DNA from: JBAXTZ01 sp041666525
GTDB taxonomy: Bacteria; Bacillota; Negativicutes; JBAXTZ01
Length of the DNA stretch: 64,000 bases
NCBI GenBank assembly: GCA_041666525.1
Contig: JBAYGT010000009.1
Span: 38,491 to 102,490, forward strand
Direction of reading: 5' to 3'
The notes under the pieces are model-generated. The model saw only the letters and a program-made list of their open reading frames with translations, did not search any database and was not told the DNA's origin. Shown here one piece after another: positions 24,575 through 35,800 of the stretch; the first letter of the stretch is position 1; every line of letters starts with the position of its first letter. The position numbers and the translations under genes are program-made.

Positions 24575-25345
24575 TCAAATATTAAATAGCGTTTGCGCAT
24601 TTCTTGTTGTTGCACTTACCACCGTTTCTGTTGACAGCTCCAGAATTTCGGCAATTTTGCTCGCGGCAAATTCCACATATACTGGTTCATTACGCTTGCC
24701 ACGATAGGGAACCGGCGTCAAATATGGACAATCAGTTTCAATCAACAATCGGTCGATGGGTATGTGTTTTACCACTTCCAAAAGCTTTTTGGCATTTGCA
24801 AAAGTAACCGGACCGCCGACCGAAATATACAAATCCATTTTCAATAACAAATTCAGCATTTCAACGCTACCGGAAAAACAATGAAATACACCTCGCAACC
24901 CTGTGGCGTGGATTCGCAAAATTTCCAGCATATCGGCATGCGATTCACGATTATGAATAATTATCGGTTTGTCAACCCGTTTCGCCAATTGCAATTGCCG
25001 GATAAAAACCCGCTGCTGAACTTCGCGCGGCGAAAAATCATAATGATAATCTAAACCAATCTCACCGATTGCCACAACTCTTTTTTCCGTAATTACCCAA
25101 CGTTCCAGTTGTAAATAATCATCCTCTGTCGCCAGCTTCGCATCATGCGGGTGAATACCGACTGCCGCATAAATAATAGCGTGTTCATTTGCCAGATCGA
25201 TACTGCGCCGGCTCGACGACATGTCGGCGCCGGCGTTAATTATCCCGCTCATCCCCGCCGCCCGCGCCCGCTCAATCACCGCAGCGCGGTCCGTATCAAA
25301 GCGCTCATCATCCAAGTGAGCGTGTGAATCAAACAAACCAGACAT
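24575..25345 (-). CDS. tatD: TatD-family metal-dependent DNase
   Basis: A cytoplasmic hydrolase (YabD/YcfH type) with 3'-5' DNase and D-tyrosyl-repair relatives. From ATG 25345 the product starts MSGLFDSHAHLDDERFD, the metal-binding HxH motif. VGIHPHDA, IGEIGLDYHYD, IIHNRESHADM, GVFHCFSGS and LIETDCPYLTP complete the TatD signature. Its ATG shares a base with the metG stop (TGATG), so it is translationally coupled; an upstream in-frame TTG lies inside metG. Confidence 0.95.
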   Translation of the reverse strand: MSGLFDSHAHLDDERFDTDRAAVIERARAAGMSGIINAGADMSSSRRSIDLANEHAIIYAAVGIHPHDAKLATEDDYLQLERWVITEKRVVAIGEIGLDYHYDFSPREVQQRVFIRQLQLAKRVDKPIIIHNRESHADMLEILRIHATGLRGVFHCFSGSVEMLNLLLKMDLYISVGGPVTFANAKKLLEVVKHIPIDRLLIETDCPYLTPVPYRGKRNEPVYVEFAASKIAEILELSTETVVSATTRNAQTLFNI

Positions 25346-27282
25346 CACGATATTCTTGTACCGCAAGGCAAATCCGGTGCGGCGACCACTTCCAGTTTAT
25401 CATCCGTTGATGCCGCAAGTACCATACCATGCGACAAAACACCGCGAATTTTCGCCGGTTTCAGGTTAGCGACCAATACGACTTTTCGACCGACTAATTC
25501 TTCCGGTGCATAATACTTGGCGATGCCACTTATTACCGTACGCTGTTCGCTGCCTAAATCAACCATTAGTTTAAGCAGTTTATCAGCTTTTTCCACCTTT
25601 TCCGCCGTCAACACCTGCGCAATCCGCAGGTCCATTTTAGCAAACTCGTCAATCGTAATTTCTGAATTCTGAATTTCTAATATTGAGTTATCCTCTGACA
25701 ACTTATCTTTTCCTTGAGGTTTTAAAGTTTTACCACTTTGCAACTTTTCTTCCGTTTCAATTCGCGGAAACAATGCTTCAGCCGTGCTGATACGTGTGCC
25801 TGCAGGAACGCCATCCCAAATTTTTGCATTCTCCAAATTTGCGACATCGCCGGTCACTCCCAGCTGCTGCCATATTTTCGGCGCAGTTTGCGGCATAAAC
25901 GGTTGAATTAGCACTGCTACTATCCGCAATACTTCGGCAAGATTATATAGCACTGTATCCAGCCTCGCCCTGCCTTCTTCACGCTTTGCCAGCGCCCACG
26001 GCCCCGTTTCATCAATATACTTGTTTGCCCGGCCAATCAGTGCCCAAACGGATTTCAGCGCTTCGTTAATATCCATTTTATCCATGCTGTCAAAATAATT
26101 TGCTACAGTATTTTCCGTCAACGCACGTAGTGATTCATCAATTTCTGCGATTTCACCGCGCGGCGCTATTACACCGGCGTTGAATTTTTCAATCATGTTT
26201 AGGCTGCGATGCAATAAATTGCCTAAATCATTTGCCAAATCAGCGTTAATTCGATTAACCAGTGCTACTTCAGAAAAATTACCGTCTTGACCGAGTTGCA
26301 CTTCACGGCATAAAAAATAACGCAACGCATCACAACCGTATTTCTCAATTAAAACATATGGATCTACAACATTGCCCTTGGATTTGGACATTTTATCGTT
26401 ATCAAACAACAACCAGCCATGACCGTAAACCTGTTTGGGCAACGGCAAATCCAGCGCCATTAAAATGCACGGCCAAATTATACAATGAAATCTGGTTATT
26501 TCTTTACCGACCAGATGAACGTCTGCCGGCCAAAATTTTGCAAACAGTCCGTTCTTGTCCTCAGGATAACCTAATGAAGAAATATAATTACTAAGAGCAT
26601 CAAACCAAACATAGACCACGTGCCGGTCGTCAAACGGAACTTTTACACCCCAATCAAAAGTAGTACGGCTAACACACAAATCTTCCAACCCTTGTTTGAT
26701 AAAATTCATGACTTCATTGCGGCGGGTTACCGGACGAATAAACTCCGGATGGCTTTCGATATGCGCCACCAACCGGTCTTGATATTTTGCCAGTTTAAAG
26801 AAATAGCTTTCTTCTTCGGCGGCTTCAACTTCGCGGCCGCAATCTGGGCATTTGCCATCAACCAATTGCCGTTCCAGCCAAAATGCCTCACACGGGGTAC
26901 AATACAAACCCTTATAGGCCGATTTATAGATATCGCCCTGCTGATAAATTTTGTCAAAGATATACTGGACTACTTCATGATGCCGTTGCTCGGTTGTACG
27001 GATAAAATCATCATGGCTGACATTCATCGCTGCCCATAATTTGTGAATACCCTCCACAATATCATCAACAAATTTCTGCGGTGTAACACCTTTTTCTACA
27101 GCCCGTCGCTGAATTTTCTGTCCATGCTCATCAGTGCCGGTCACGAAATAAACTTCTTCACCTTTGGCCCGGTGATAGCGCGCAACACAATCAGCAATAG
27201 TTGTGCAATAGGCGTGGCCGATATGCAAATTGTCGCTCGGATAGTAAATCGGTGTAGTTATGTAAAATGAATTCTTACTCAT
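25345..27282 (-). CDS. metG: Methionyl-tRNA synthetase
   Basis: It charges tRNA-Met. The 645-residue protein has the HIGH motif in DNLHIGHAYC near residue 22, a zinc-binding pair CTPC and CPDC (about residues 127-148), KMSKS in DNDKMSKSKGN near residue 300, an anticodon domain, and a C-terminal OB-fold tRNA-binding domain from about 540 (MDLRIAQVLTAEKV). It overlaps rsmI by four bases. Confidence 0.97.
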   Translation of the reverse strand: MSKNSFYITTPIYYPSDNLHIGHAYCTTIADCVARYHRAKGEEVYFVTGTDEHGQKIQRRAVEKGVTPQKFVDDIVEGIHKLWAAMNVSHDDFIRTTEQRHHEVVQYIFDKIYQQGDIYKSAYKGLYCTPCEAFWLERQLVDGKCPDCGREVEAAEEESYFFKLAKYQDRLVAHIESHPEFIRPVTRRNEVMNFIKQGLEDLCVSRTTFDWGVKVPFDDRHVVYVWFDALSNYISSLGYPEDKNGLFAKFWPADVHLVGKEITRFHCIIWPCILMALDLPLPKQVYGHGWLLFDNDKMSKSKGNVVDPYVLIEKYGCDALRYFLCREVQLGQDGNFSEVALVNRINADLANDLGNLLHRSLNMIEKFNAGVIAPRGEIAEIDESLRALTENTVANYFDSMDKMDINEALKSVWALIGRANKYIDETGPWALAKREEGRARLDTVLYNLAEVLRIVAVLIQPFMPQTAPKIWQQLGVTGDVANLENAKIWDGVPAGTRISTAEALFPRIETEEKLQSGKTLKPQGKDKLSEDNSILEIQNSEITIDEFAKMDLRIAQVLTAEKVEKADKLLKLMVDLGSEQRTVISGIAKYYAPEELVGRKVVLVANLKPAKIRGVLSHGMVLAASTDDKLEVVAAPDLPCGTRIS

Positions 27283-28142
27283 ATTGGCTCCTCAGCTTTC
27301 AGTTGTTCGATTTTCTTGTATAATTCACGTTTGGAAATTCCCAGCTTCTGAGTCATCGTCCGCAACGCTTCGTTACGCGAAACCCCGTTCACCAATAACT
27401 CGTTTAAAATATCCAGCAACGGCATATTATTTATAGTTTCAGCGCTCATAGCAACCGTTTCGCCGTTTGCACCCGCAACCACCAGAACAAATTCACCGCG
27501 CGGCTCAATACCATTGAAATAATCAATATGCTCGTCAACTGTTCCTGCACGGAATTCCTCAAACTTTTTAGTCAGTTCACGTCCGATAACCACTTGCCGA
27601 TTGCCTAACGACTTACTAAATGCTCCAAGCACTTCTAGCACCCTGTGCGGCGCTTCATAAACAATAAGCGTTTCTTCACGTTCAACAAAACTCTCCAGTA
27701 ATTCACGACGTTTTTTATCAGTCCGCGGCAAAAATCCCAGAAAAGTAAACCGGCGTGTGTCCATGCCCGAACAAATTAACGCCGAAAGCGCGGCGTTCGC
27801 GCCCGGCACCGGTGAAACTGTAATTCCGGAAGCGTGGCAGGCAGCAACCAGTTCCATACCCGGATCAGCTATCCCCGGTAATCCGGCATCACTGACAAGC
27901 GCAACCGATTCACCGGCAGACATACGTGCCAACAATTCTGGAGTCCGACTGTCTTTGTTTTGCTCATAGTAACTTATCAGCGGTTTCTTAATTTCTAAAT
28001 GATTCAGCAATTGTGCCGTACGCCGTGTATCTTCTGACGCAATGACGTCTACTTCAGCCAAAATTCTTATTGCCCGCAACGTAATGTCTTCTAAATTGCC
28101 GATAGGTGTACCAACCAGATACAATGTGCCAGCTTTCATCAT
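27279..28142 (-). CDS. rsmI: 16S rRNA (C1402-2'-O) methyltransferase
   Basis: RsmI methylates C1402 in the decoding centre. The SAM-dependent tetrapyrrole-methylase fold is visible: LYLVGTPIGNLEDITLRAIR, ASEDTRRTAQLLNH, SDAGLPGIADPG and VVIGRELTKKFEE. 287 residues, normal. The RsmI-type C-terminal helical region ends KLGISKRELYKKIEQL. The place next to metG matches Bacillus yabC. Confidence 0.96.
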   Translation of the reverse strand: MMKAGTLYLVGTPIGNLEDITLRAIRILAEVDVIASEDTRRTAQLLNHLEIKKPLISYYEQNKDSRTPELLARMSAGESVALVSDAGLPGIADPGMELVAACHASGITVSPVPGANAALSALICSGMDTRRFTFLGFLPRTDKKRRELLESFVEREETLIVYEAPHRVLEVLGAFSKSLGNRQVVIGRELTKKFEEFRAGTVDEHIDYFNGIEPRGEFVLVVAGANGETVAMSAETINNMPLLDILNELLVNGVSRNEALRTMTQKLGISKRELYKKIEQLKAEEPI

Positions 28143-28161
28143 AACCTCTACTGTGACTGCT

Positions 28162-28929
28162 TTACAACTTACTTATCCCGTTGTCGTTCTGGTAATATTC
28201 TTTAATTTCCGCCGAGTACTCACCATTTGATTCATAGATTATTAATGGAGCTTCAACGGTAAGTCCGGGATTAAGGCCTCTGCGGCTTTCAATTAGAACA
28301 ATATTCGCATTTTTAGCTTTTTTCGGATGTACCATCCGTAAGCGTTTGGGCTCAAATCCGCGAACTCGTAAATAACTAATAATTTCCGGCAGTCGCTCCG
28401 GCAAATGTGACATCGCAAGGACTCCGCCAGTCGAAAGTAAATAGGACGCCGCATCAATTACATCACGGTAATCAGCAGTAATTTCGTGTTTTGCCATCGC
28501 TACGCCAATTTTCCCGCTAATAAATCCTGACTTCGAGCGCCGATATGGCGGGTTGGCGATGACCAAATCAGCACATTCTGCCGGTAAAATCTCACGGATG
28601 TTTTTATAATCTGTAGCAACAACCGAAAATTTATCGGTACAACCATTAATAATAATACTCCGTTCAGACCGCTCCGCCATCTCGGCGTTTAGTTCGATAC
28701 CGCATACCGACTGTGCACCGCGGTGCAGTAAAATAAAGCCCAAAACACCGCTGCCTGAACCTAAATCCACAGCACGGCTCTTGTTTTTCAATGTTGCAAA
28801 GTGTCCTAACAACACCGAATCGATAGCAAAACAAAACTCCGCAGGATGCTGAATTAATTTATAGTCACCGATTATCAAATCATCTAATCGTTCACCATCT
28901 TTTAGCGGCACGCCTGAATATTCATCCAT
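28162..28929 (-). CDS. TrmN6-type tRNA (adenine-N6) methyltransferase (YabB-like)
   Basis: A class I SAM methyltransferase. VDLGSGSGVLGFILLHRG is motif I and VIANPPYRR the catalytic NPPY of amino-methylases, as in TrmN6, which makes m6A37 in tRNA-Val. It sits between rsmI and ricT as yabB does in Bacillus. The ATG directly abuts the ricT stop. 255 residues; the precise tRNA target is inference. Confidence 0.88.
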   Translation of the reverse strand: MDEYSGVPLKDGERLDDLIIGDYKLIQHPAEFCFAIDSVLLGHFATLKNKSRAVDLGSGSGVLGFILLHRGAQSVCGIELNAEMAERSERSIIINGCTDKFSVVATDYKNIREILPAECADLVIANPPYRRSKSGFISGKIGVAMAKHEITADYRDVIDAASYLLSTGGVLAMSHLPERLPEIISYLRVRGFEPKRLRMVHPKKAKNANIVLIESRRGLNPGLTVEAPLIIYESNGEYSAEIKEYYQNDNGISKL

Positions 28930-29793
28930 TTATACTTCTGCTTCTACTGTTTCAACCGCTTCAATAACAGCTTCCGTTATAGCCTCCGGTTGGTCTTTTT
29001 CAGTAACGTCGTCCCAACAAAGCGTAATCTGATTTCCAGTTTTTAGCTGAATTCTTGCCGACTGTTCGCGCCGATTAACCCCGATGACCATGCCTTCACC
29101 ACGCTCAGTTATGACAACAGCGTTCATTTTCGGCGGATGCAGCCTCGTTCCGGAATCACCAATCTGACTTTCATACTTCAAACAGCACATCAATCGTCCG
29201 CAAATACCGGATATTTTAGTTGGATTAAGCGAAATATTTTGTTCTTTGGCCATGCGAATGCTAACCGGGATAAAGTCTCCCAAAAAAGTTTTGCAACATA
29301 TTTCACGACCACAGCACCCCACGCCGCCAAGGGCTTTGGCCTCATCGCGCACTCCCACTTGGCGCAATTCTATACGGGTACGAAATACCGCCGCTAAGTC
29401 TTTTACCAGCTCACGAAAATCCACCCTTCCGTCAGAAGTAAAATAGAAAATGATTTTGCTAACATCAAATGTGTAGTCAACGCTCAACAAATTCATTTTT
29501 AATTTATGTTTTTCAATTTTGGTTTTGGCAATTGTGTAAGCTTCTTTTTCCAAGCGGCGGTTTTTTTCAATTATTCTTGTGTCTTCAGCAGTTGCTTTGC
29601 GTAATACCGGCTTTAATTCTACATCTGCCGCCTTCTCCTGTTGCTCGCGCGGTCCATAAACAACCGTACCATATTCTACTCCGCGGGCGGTTTCGACAAT
29701 TACACCGTCATTTACAACCAATTCTTTGCCATTCGGTGAAAAATCATAGATTTTGCCAGTATTTTTAAATCGGACACCTACTACTATTTTCAT
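28930..29793 (-). CDS. ricT: RicT/YaaT, PSP1-domain regulator of RNA processing
   Basis: The PSP1 domain (about residues 50-145, VEYGTVVYGPRE and following) is followed by a cysteine-rich part, GGVGCCGREICCKTFL and CGRLMCCLKYE, with the cysteines that coordinate Fe-S clusters in Bacillus YaaT. RicT acts with RicA and RicF and RNase Y in mRNA maturation and in sporulation and biofilm control in Bacillus. The partner genes are not nearby. 287 residues. Confidence 0.92.
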   Translation of the reverse strand: MKIVVGVRFKNTGKIYDFSPNGKELVVNDGVIVETARGVEYGTVVYGPREQQEKAADVELKPVLRKATAEDTRIIEKNRRLEKEAYTIAKTKIEKHKLKMNLLSVDYTFDVSKIIFYFTSDGRVDFRELVKDLAAVFRTRIELRQVGVRDEAKALGGVGCCGREICCKTFLGDFIPVSIRMAKEQNISLNPTKISGICGRLMCCLKYESQIGDSGTRLHPPKMNAVVITERGEGMVIGVNRREQSARIQLKTGNQITLCWDDVTEKDQPEAITEAVIEAVETVEAEV

Positions 29794-29816
29794 TTATCCT
29801 CCATTAAAGTTACACA

Positions 29817-30731
29817 TTAACAACCAATTAAATCCTGAATTTCGATGAACAATTTTTCGGTAGTCAAGCGAAAATTTGCATTACCATTGATCGCACGCTC
29901 AGCAACAGTAAAGCAGTTATCAACCGCCAAAACCAGGCTAACATCCTTATTCACACCTGTTTGACTTGAAAAATTCAGCCGGTTGATACCACAACTGGCA
30001 TACAGCATATCGCGAACTTGTAGTCTCAACAACAGCAATATTAGCTGAGCTTTCTCTTTATCTTCGCTGTTGATCTTACCAAATTGCTCACAAATATCAT
30101 AAATTGCTGCATAACCACCATTAACAATACTCGCATACCAATTGATGCTTAATTGCATCAGGTCTTGACCATAATTACACATTTTTCGGGCAATCGCGAT
30201 ATTCCCATTGGCCAAAATCGTGCAACGCTCTGCCAAATCTTTTTCAATTCCTGCACCAATTAAAACCTGTGCCGCATCAAATTGCGACAACTCATTGAAT
30301 TTCAGCCGAAGCACACGCGACAAAATTGTTTCCGGTAAAGCTTCCGACGATCCAGTTATTAAAAAAAAACAAACATCCTGTGGTGGTTCTTCGAGAATTT
30401 TCAAAAAACTGTTCGCGGCCTCGGTTGTCATTTTTTCAGCATTGTTTATTATAAAAATTCGTACGCCTTCAGAAAAACCCGTCAAAACGGCTTCGTGCTT
30501 AAGCTCACGAATTTGTTCAATCGAAATGTTCTTTTTGTCCGGCAATCGTTCGATTATCCGCAGCCGGTTATAATCATGCTCGACAATATTCGCTGCAAAA
30601 GCTTTTGCTACCAACTGTTTCCCAATACCGTCTGAACCCTCAAACAGCAACGCTTGCGGGATTTTTTTTGCCAATCGTAGCTCTTCCAACATTCGCTTCT
30701 GCGGGGCATGTCCGATAATTTCTCTAAACAT
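29817..30731 (-). CDS. holB: DNA polymerase III delta' subunit (zinc module absent)
   Basis: A clamp-loader subunit. Its AAA+ P-loop region reads FEGSDGIGKQLVAKAFAANI near residues 30-49, then NNAEKMTTEAANSFLKILEEPP and LSRVLRLKFNEL with the SRC-like motif region. Delta' proteins normally have a four-cysteine zinc module between the P-loop helix and the next strand; here that stretch is missing and no CxxC is seen, so the protein is only 304 residues. tmk overlaps its start by eight bases, as in many bacteria. Confidence 0.9.
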   Translation of the reverse strand: MFREIIGHAPQKRMLEELRLAKKIPQALLFEGSDGIGKQLVAKAFAANIVEHDYNRLRIIERLPDKKNISIEQIRELKHEAVLTGFSEGVRIFIINNAEKMTTEAANSFLKILEEPPQDVCFFLITGSSEALPETILSRVLRLKFNELSQFDAAQVLIGAGIEKDLAERCTILANGNIAIARKMCNYGQDLMQLSINWYASIVNGGYAAIYDICEQFGKINSEDKEKAQLILLLLRLQVRDMLYASCGINRLNFSSQTGVNKDVSLVLAVDNCFTVAERAINGNANFRLTTEKLFIEIQDLIGC

Positions 30732-31365
30732 TTCTAACCCTGTCCAGTAAAAATTTTTCTGTCAACACGCGCAAATCTGTTTGGATTTCGTCAATGGAAC
30801 GATCAGCGTTAACAACACGAAACCGTTCCGGTTCGTTAGCTGCTAACTCAAGATACCCGGCGCGCACCCGTTTGGAAAAACTGTCATTAACCATTTCCAA
30901 GCGGTCTTTTTTTCCACGGCCAACCATTCGTTTTTCACCGCATTCCGGTGTAATATCCAACAACAACGTCAAATCCGGTTTAAGGCCGTTGGTCGCAAAA
31001 GTGGTTAGCGCCTTGATGTCAGCCAACTTCAACCGCCGTGCCAACCCCTGATACACAAAAGTCGAGTCCGCAAAACGATCCGTCAACACGATTTCGCCGC
31101 GCTCCAACGCCGGAACGATTTTTTCTTCGACATGTTGCGCACGCTGCGCTGCGTATAGCAACGCCTCGGTTCTGTCGGTCATTTCCATGTTGGCAGTATC
31201 CAAAATTATCTTTCGGATTTTGTCACTTATCGTCGTTCCACCCGGTTCGCGCGTTTCGATGACGATATGACCGGCAGCACGCAAAAATTCCGCCAATAAT
31301 TTCACCTGAGTAGTTTTGCCAGAACCATCCGGTCCTTCTAATGAAATAAATAATCCGCGTTTCAT
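30724..31365 (-). CDS. tmk: Thymidylate kinase
   Basis: It converts dTMP to dTDP. The P-loop SLEGPDGSGKTTQVKLLAE is at residues 8-26, TREPGGTTISDKIR holds the DRY/ERP-type acceptor site, and VLTDRFADSTFVYQG is conserved. 213 residues. It overlaps the decarboxylase gene by four bases and holB by eight. Confidence 0.97.
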   Translation of the reverse strand: MKRGLFISLEGPDGSGKTTQVKLLAEFLRAAGHIVIETREPGGTTISDKIRKIILDTANMEMTDRTEALLYAAQRAQHVEEKIVPALERGEIVLTDRFADSTFVYQGLARRLKLADIKALTTFATNGLKPDLTLLLDITPECGEKRMVGRGKKDRLEMVNDSFSKRVRAGYLELAANEPERFRVVNADRSIDEIQTDLRVLTEKFLLDRVRNV

Positions 31366-32795
31366 AGCGCTAACACTTCCAATTGTTTAATTTTCCCATT
31401 ATGTCCCTCGGCAAAAATACCGGCAGCTTCCATATCGTGGATATAGGCTAATACTGATTTGCTAATTTCGGCACCCGGAAAAACAAACGGAATTCCCGGC
31501 GGATAAAAACACTCACTGCGCGCGCTCACACGTCCGAGCGCATACTCAATATTTATTAATTCACTATTAGAAAAAAATGCTTGCCGCGGAGAAACCAGCG
31601 CTACCGCCAATGGTGGTGCACTGCATTTCACGGGGCGGATTCGCGCTCTAGGCACCGAACATACTGTTCGCAACCCGTTGAGCAACTTTTCCACGCTCTG
31701 TTCATCATCACCGATCGTTATGTGAAACAGAACATTGCGATTATCGTACATTTCCGGCATTATACTTTGCTCAATCAACTTTTCGAAAATCTCCACACCA
31801 GAATAGCCAAGCGCAGAAAAATCAATGACCAGCTTGCTTTCATCCATACAATAACCAGCATAACCCTTAATCAATTTATTATTATAACATATCACAGGCA
31901 TTGCAGCGATGTTTCGCCGAACGTAGCCGGATAATTCCAACGTTCGTTTTAGCATGGCATATCCATGCTGTTCCAAATCAGTACGCGCTGCATCTAGCGA
32001 CGCCAGCAACAAATAATTCGGGCTGCTGGATTGCAGCATTTTCAACACCCGCCCGATCTTGTCGCAATCAACAAGATTACTATTCACATGCAACATCGAC
32101 GTTTGTGAAAGGCTGTTGAGCATTTTGTGGGTGCTCTGTGCCACAACATCCGCGCCGCAAGCTATAGCGTCATCCGGCAGTTCATTTGAGAACCGCCAAT
32201 GTGCCCCGTGTGCTTCATCCACCAGCAGCGGTATTCCACGATCATGGGCAATTTTTGCAATAGCACGCACATCACATCCTACTCCATAATAAGTGGGATT
32301 AGTAATAACAACCGCCCGAAAATCAGCATGCTCGCTCAAGGCACGTTCAATTTCGCTCGCTGTAACATTAAAGTCTAGCTGCAAGTTGGCATTATAACTA
32401 GTTTGCAAAAATACCGGCTGTGCGCCAACCAAAATCAATCCATTCATCACTGAACGATGACAATTGTTCGCAACCAATACTTTGTCATCCGGATTAAGTA
32501 TTGCAAACAACATCGCCTGAATCGCCGCCGTTGTGCCGTTATAAGAAAAGAAACTGCGCGTGGCTCCCCAAAGTTTAGCCGCTAACTGTTCCGCCTCATA
32601 TACGCAACCATTTGACCATTCTAAGGCTTCATTAGGCAAGGTCATATCAACAGCACCACCTAGCGCCAACAGTTGCTTGGTTGCAGCTGGCAAAGCCCGT
32701 CCGGCCTTGTGCCCTGGTGTATCAAAACGGACAGTTTGTGATTCGGCGTACGTTGTTACATAATCAGCCAACGGCATATCGTGTTTAATTTTCAA
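31362..32795 (-). CDS. PLP-dependent Orn/Lys/Arg decarboxylase (YaaO-like)
   Basis: A fold-type I PLP enzyme of the short decarboxylase group (Bacillus SpeA/YaaO). RFDTPGHKAGRALP at residues 23-36 is the conserved start; VDEAHGAHWRF holds the cofactor aspartate and STHKMLNSLSQTSML the PLP lysine K224. The 477-residue length lacks the N-terminal wing domain of the E. coli inducible enzymes. It probably makes a polyamine or its precursor; substrate among Arg, Lys and Orn is not settled by sequence. Placed next to tmk as in Bacillus. Confidence 0.9.
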   Translation of the reverse strand: MKIKHDMPLADYVTTYAESQTVRFDTPGHKAGRALPAATKQLLALGGAVDMTLPNEALEWSNGCVYEAEQLAAKLWGATRSFFSYNGTTAAIQAMLFAILNPDDKVLVANNCHRSVMNGLILVGAQPVFLQTSYNANLQLDFNVTASEIERALSEHADFRAVVITNPTYYGVGCDVRAIAKIAHDRGIPLLVDEAHGAHWRFSNELPDDAIACGADVVAQSTHKMLNSLSQTSMLHVNSNLVDCDKIGRVLKMLQSSSPNYLLLASLDAARTDLEQHGYAMLKRTLELSGYVRRNIAAMPVICYNNKLIKGYAGYCMDESKLVIDFSALGYSGVEIFEKLIEQSIMPEMYDNRNVLFHITIGDDEQSVEKLLNGLRTVCSVPRARIRPVKCSAPPLAVALVSPRQAFFSNSELINIEYALGRVSARSECFYPPGIPFVFPGAEISKSVLAYIHDMEAAGIFAEGHNGKIKQLEVLAL

Positions 32796-32818
32796 AACAA
32801 CCTCGCACAGACTATTAA

Positions 32819-35800
32819 CTAATCCACCAATATCTTGAGCACTGTATTTATAGCCCCGACATCATCTTTTTGATTTTCGCGAAACTCCACAGAGATGCGT
32901 TCCGGTTTTTTTATTTTCAAATTGACAATATAACGGCGATTAGTTTTTAGTTTAATAATTTTTTCCGGATCAATATTCGGCTTGTCGGAAAAATTCAGTG
33001 TTAATTGCCCGTTCTGCATCAGTACCTCGGCAATACCCAGAGTCCGTGCTGTGTTTTTTATCCGCGCAACCATTAGTAACCGCATAACTTCCTGCGGTGG
33101 TTCACCAAAACGGTCAATTAACTCATCTAACACATCCGTTATGCCCTCTTCATCACGGGCGGCAGCAATTTTTTGGTATATTTCGATTTTATGCATGGCA
33201 TCATCGACATAACCTCTGGGAATGTAGCCATCCACCTTTATATCGATCCGCGGCTCAAGCGGCAATTCTACCGGTTTTCCGCCACGCAACCGTCGAATAG
33301 CTTCTTCGAGCATTTTTGCGTACAGCATAAACCCCACACCCATGATGTGTCCGTGTTGTTGGGAACCAAGAATGTCACCGGCACCACGAATTTCCATGTC
33401 ACGCATCGCGATTTTGAACCCCACGCCAAGTTCGGTAAAATCTTGTACCGCCCGCAGCCGCCGTTCCGCCACTTCGTTGACCACCTTGTTTTCCCGATAG
33501 AAGAAGTAAGCATAGGCTTGACGGTTCGACCGGCCAACCCGTCCGCGCAACTGATGCAGCTGTGACAAACCAAAACGATCGGCATCGTAAACGATAATCG
33601 TATTTACATTTGGCATATCGACACCGTTTTCAATAATCGTAGTTGCCAACAGTACATTATATTTACCTTCATAAAAATCCGTTATCGCTTGTTCCATAAG
33701 TTCTTCAGACATTTGTCCGTGCGCCATAACCACATTGGCTTCCGGAACAATGTCACGCAACTTCAAGAAAACTTTGTCCATCGTCTGCACACGATTATAA
33801 ACAAAAAACACTTGCCCGCCGCGATTTAATTCTTTGCGAATCGCCTGGCGGACTATCTCGTCAGTTGCCTCGATAACATAGGTCTGAACCGGCAACCGTT
33901 CCGGCGGCGGAGTTTCGATAATACTCATATTACGTGCACCGCCAAGTGCCAAGTGTAATGTGCGCGGAATCGGCGTGGCGGATAACGACAAAATGTCGGC
34001 ATTGCCCTGCCATTTCTTTAAAAACTCTTTTTGTTTAACACCAAACCGCTGCTCTTCGTCAATTATCAGCAAACCAATTTTTTTGAAACTAACATCATCG
34101 CGCAACAATCCATGTGTGCCAATCAAAATATCGAGTTTACCCTCACGCGCGGCATTCATAGTCAGCCGCCTGGTTTCCTCACGCACCAAACGGCAGTTTA
34201 AACCAACTTTAACCCCAAAACCAGAACAGCGCATATGGAAATTATTGTAGTGTTGTAGCGCCAACACTGTGGTCGGCGCCAACACCGCAACCTGGTAACC
34301 GCTCATTACCGCTTTAAACGCCGCCCTCATTGCAACTTCGGTTTTGCCAAAACCCACATCGCCACATAACAACCGCTCCATCGGCGAGATGCTTTCCATA
34401 TCCGCTTTTATCTCGACAATCGCCGATAATTGATCTTCAGTTTCAACATAAGGAAACGCCGCTTCAAATTCCTGTTGCCATTCATTATCCGGCGAAAAAG
34501 CAATACCGGTTGCAGCTTCACGCCCAGCGTGCAGCGCCAACAACTCCTCAGCAATATCTTCCACAGCTTTTTTTGCACGCGTTTTTTTCTTCTCCCAATC
34601 ATTATGTCCGAGTTTTGAGAGCTTAGGTGCTACATCTTCACCGCCAACATAGCGTGAAAGCAATTGAACTTGTTCAACCGGCACGAATAGTTTGTCGGTT
34701 CCTGAATATTGAATGTGAAAATAATCCTTGTGCGCATCATCAACTAATAAAGTTTCAACACCAACATAACGCCCAATTCCGTGCGTACCATGTACGACAT
34801 AATCGCCCGCTTTAAGCTCACCCAGAAATACACCGCGCTTGCGTTCGTCTGTTTTTCCATACTGTACTGGTTTGCGGCTGACAAACAAGTCGGATTCCGA
34901 AACAACTATCGTTTTGCAACCAACAAATTCAATTCCGGCAGCCAATTCGCCACGTATTACATACAATCTGGGCTTGCCCAATTGCTCTGGTTGAGGGCGG
35001 ACATTAAAAAATTGCGCTGCTTTAATACCATTATTTTCCGCGTATTGAGCAATTTCGACTGAACGACATTTTTCGGTAACAGTTACCAGCACCGCATAAT
35101 CACGGGCAATAAACTCTTTGGCATCATTGATAAACATATCAAATCGGCGGCGATAAGGCGGAATCTGACGTGCCTGCACTCCCACGATATGATTTGATGC
35201 AATTCCTTCGACTTGATTCACTAAAGACGATATCTGAATGACAGCTTTGGCATTCAAAACACCACGCAACTCATCAAAAGTTAAAAATTCCCGGCGGCGA
35301 TCACTGCTCTCGGCAAAAACTTTTTTAAGATTATCGCGGGCACGGGCGCTTTCGTCAAAAACAACCAAGACGTCATCCGGAAGGTATTCAGAAATATTCG
35401 CAGCTTTCCCTGATAACCGAAAGGGCAGAATTTCCAAAGTTTCCAGTTTCTCTATTGAACGTTGGTCACGCAAATCAAATTCGCGCATTCCATCAATTTC
35501 ATCGCCGTAGAATTCTATCCGGACCGGATTGTCGGAATTAGTAGGAAAAATATCTATTATTCCGCCACGCAGAGCGAATTGGCCATGACCTTCAATTTCG
35601 TCACAGCGTTCATATCCAGATTCAATCAGTTTTTTCTGTAGTTCACCAAACTCATATTCCAGCCCGACCTTCAGCTTGATTTTGGCAAGTTTTTGCATTC
35701 TGGCTGGCGGCAATTTTTGGGTAACGCTCTGAATAGTCGCTACGACTATTGCAGAATTATCCCCCAACAATGCTCCCAAAGCCGCAATCCGCGCCGAACC

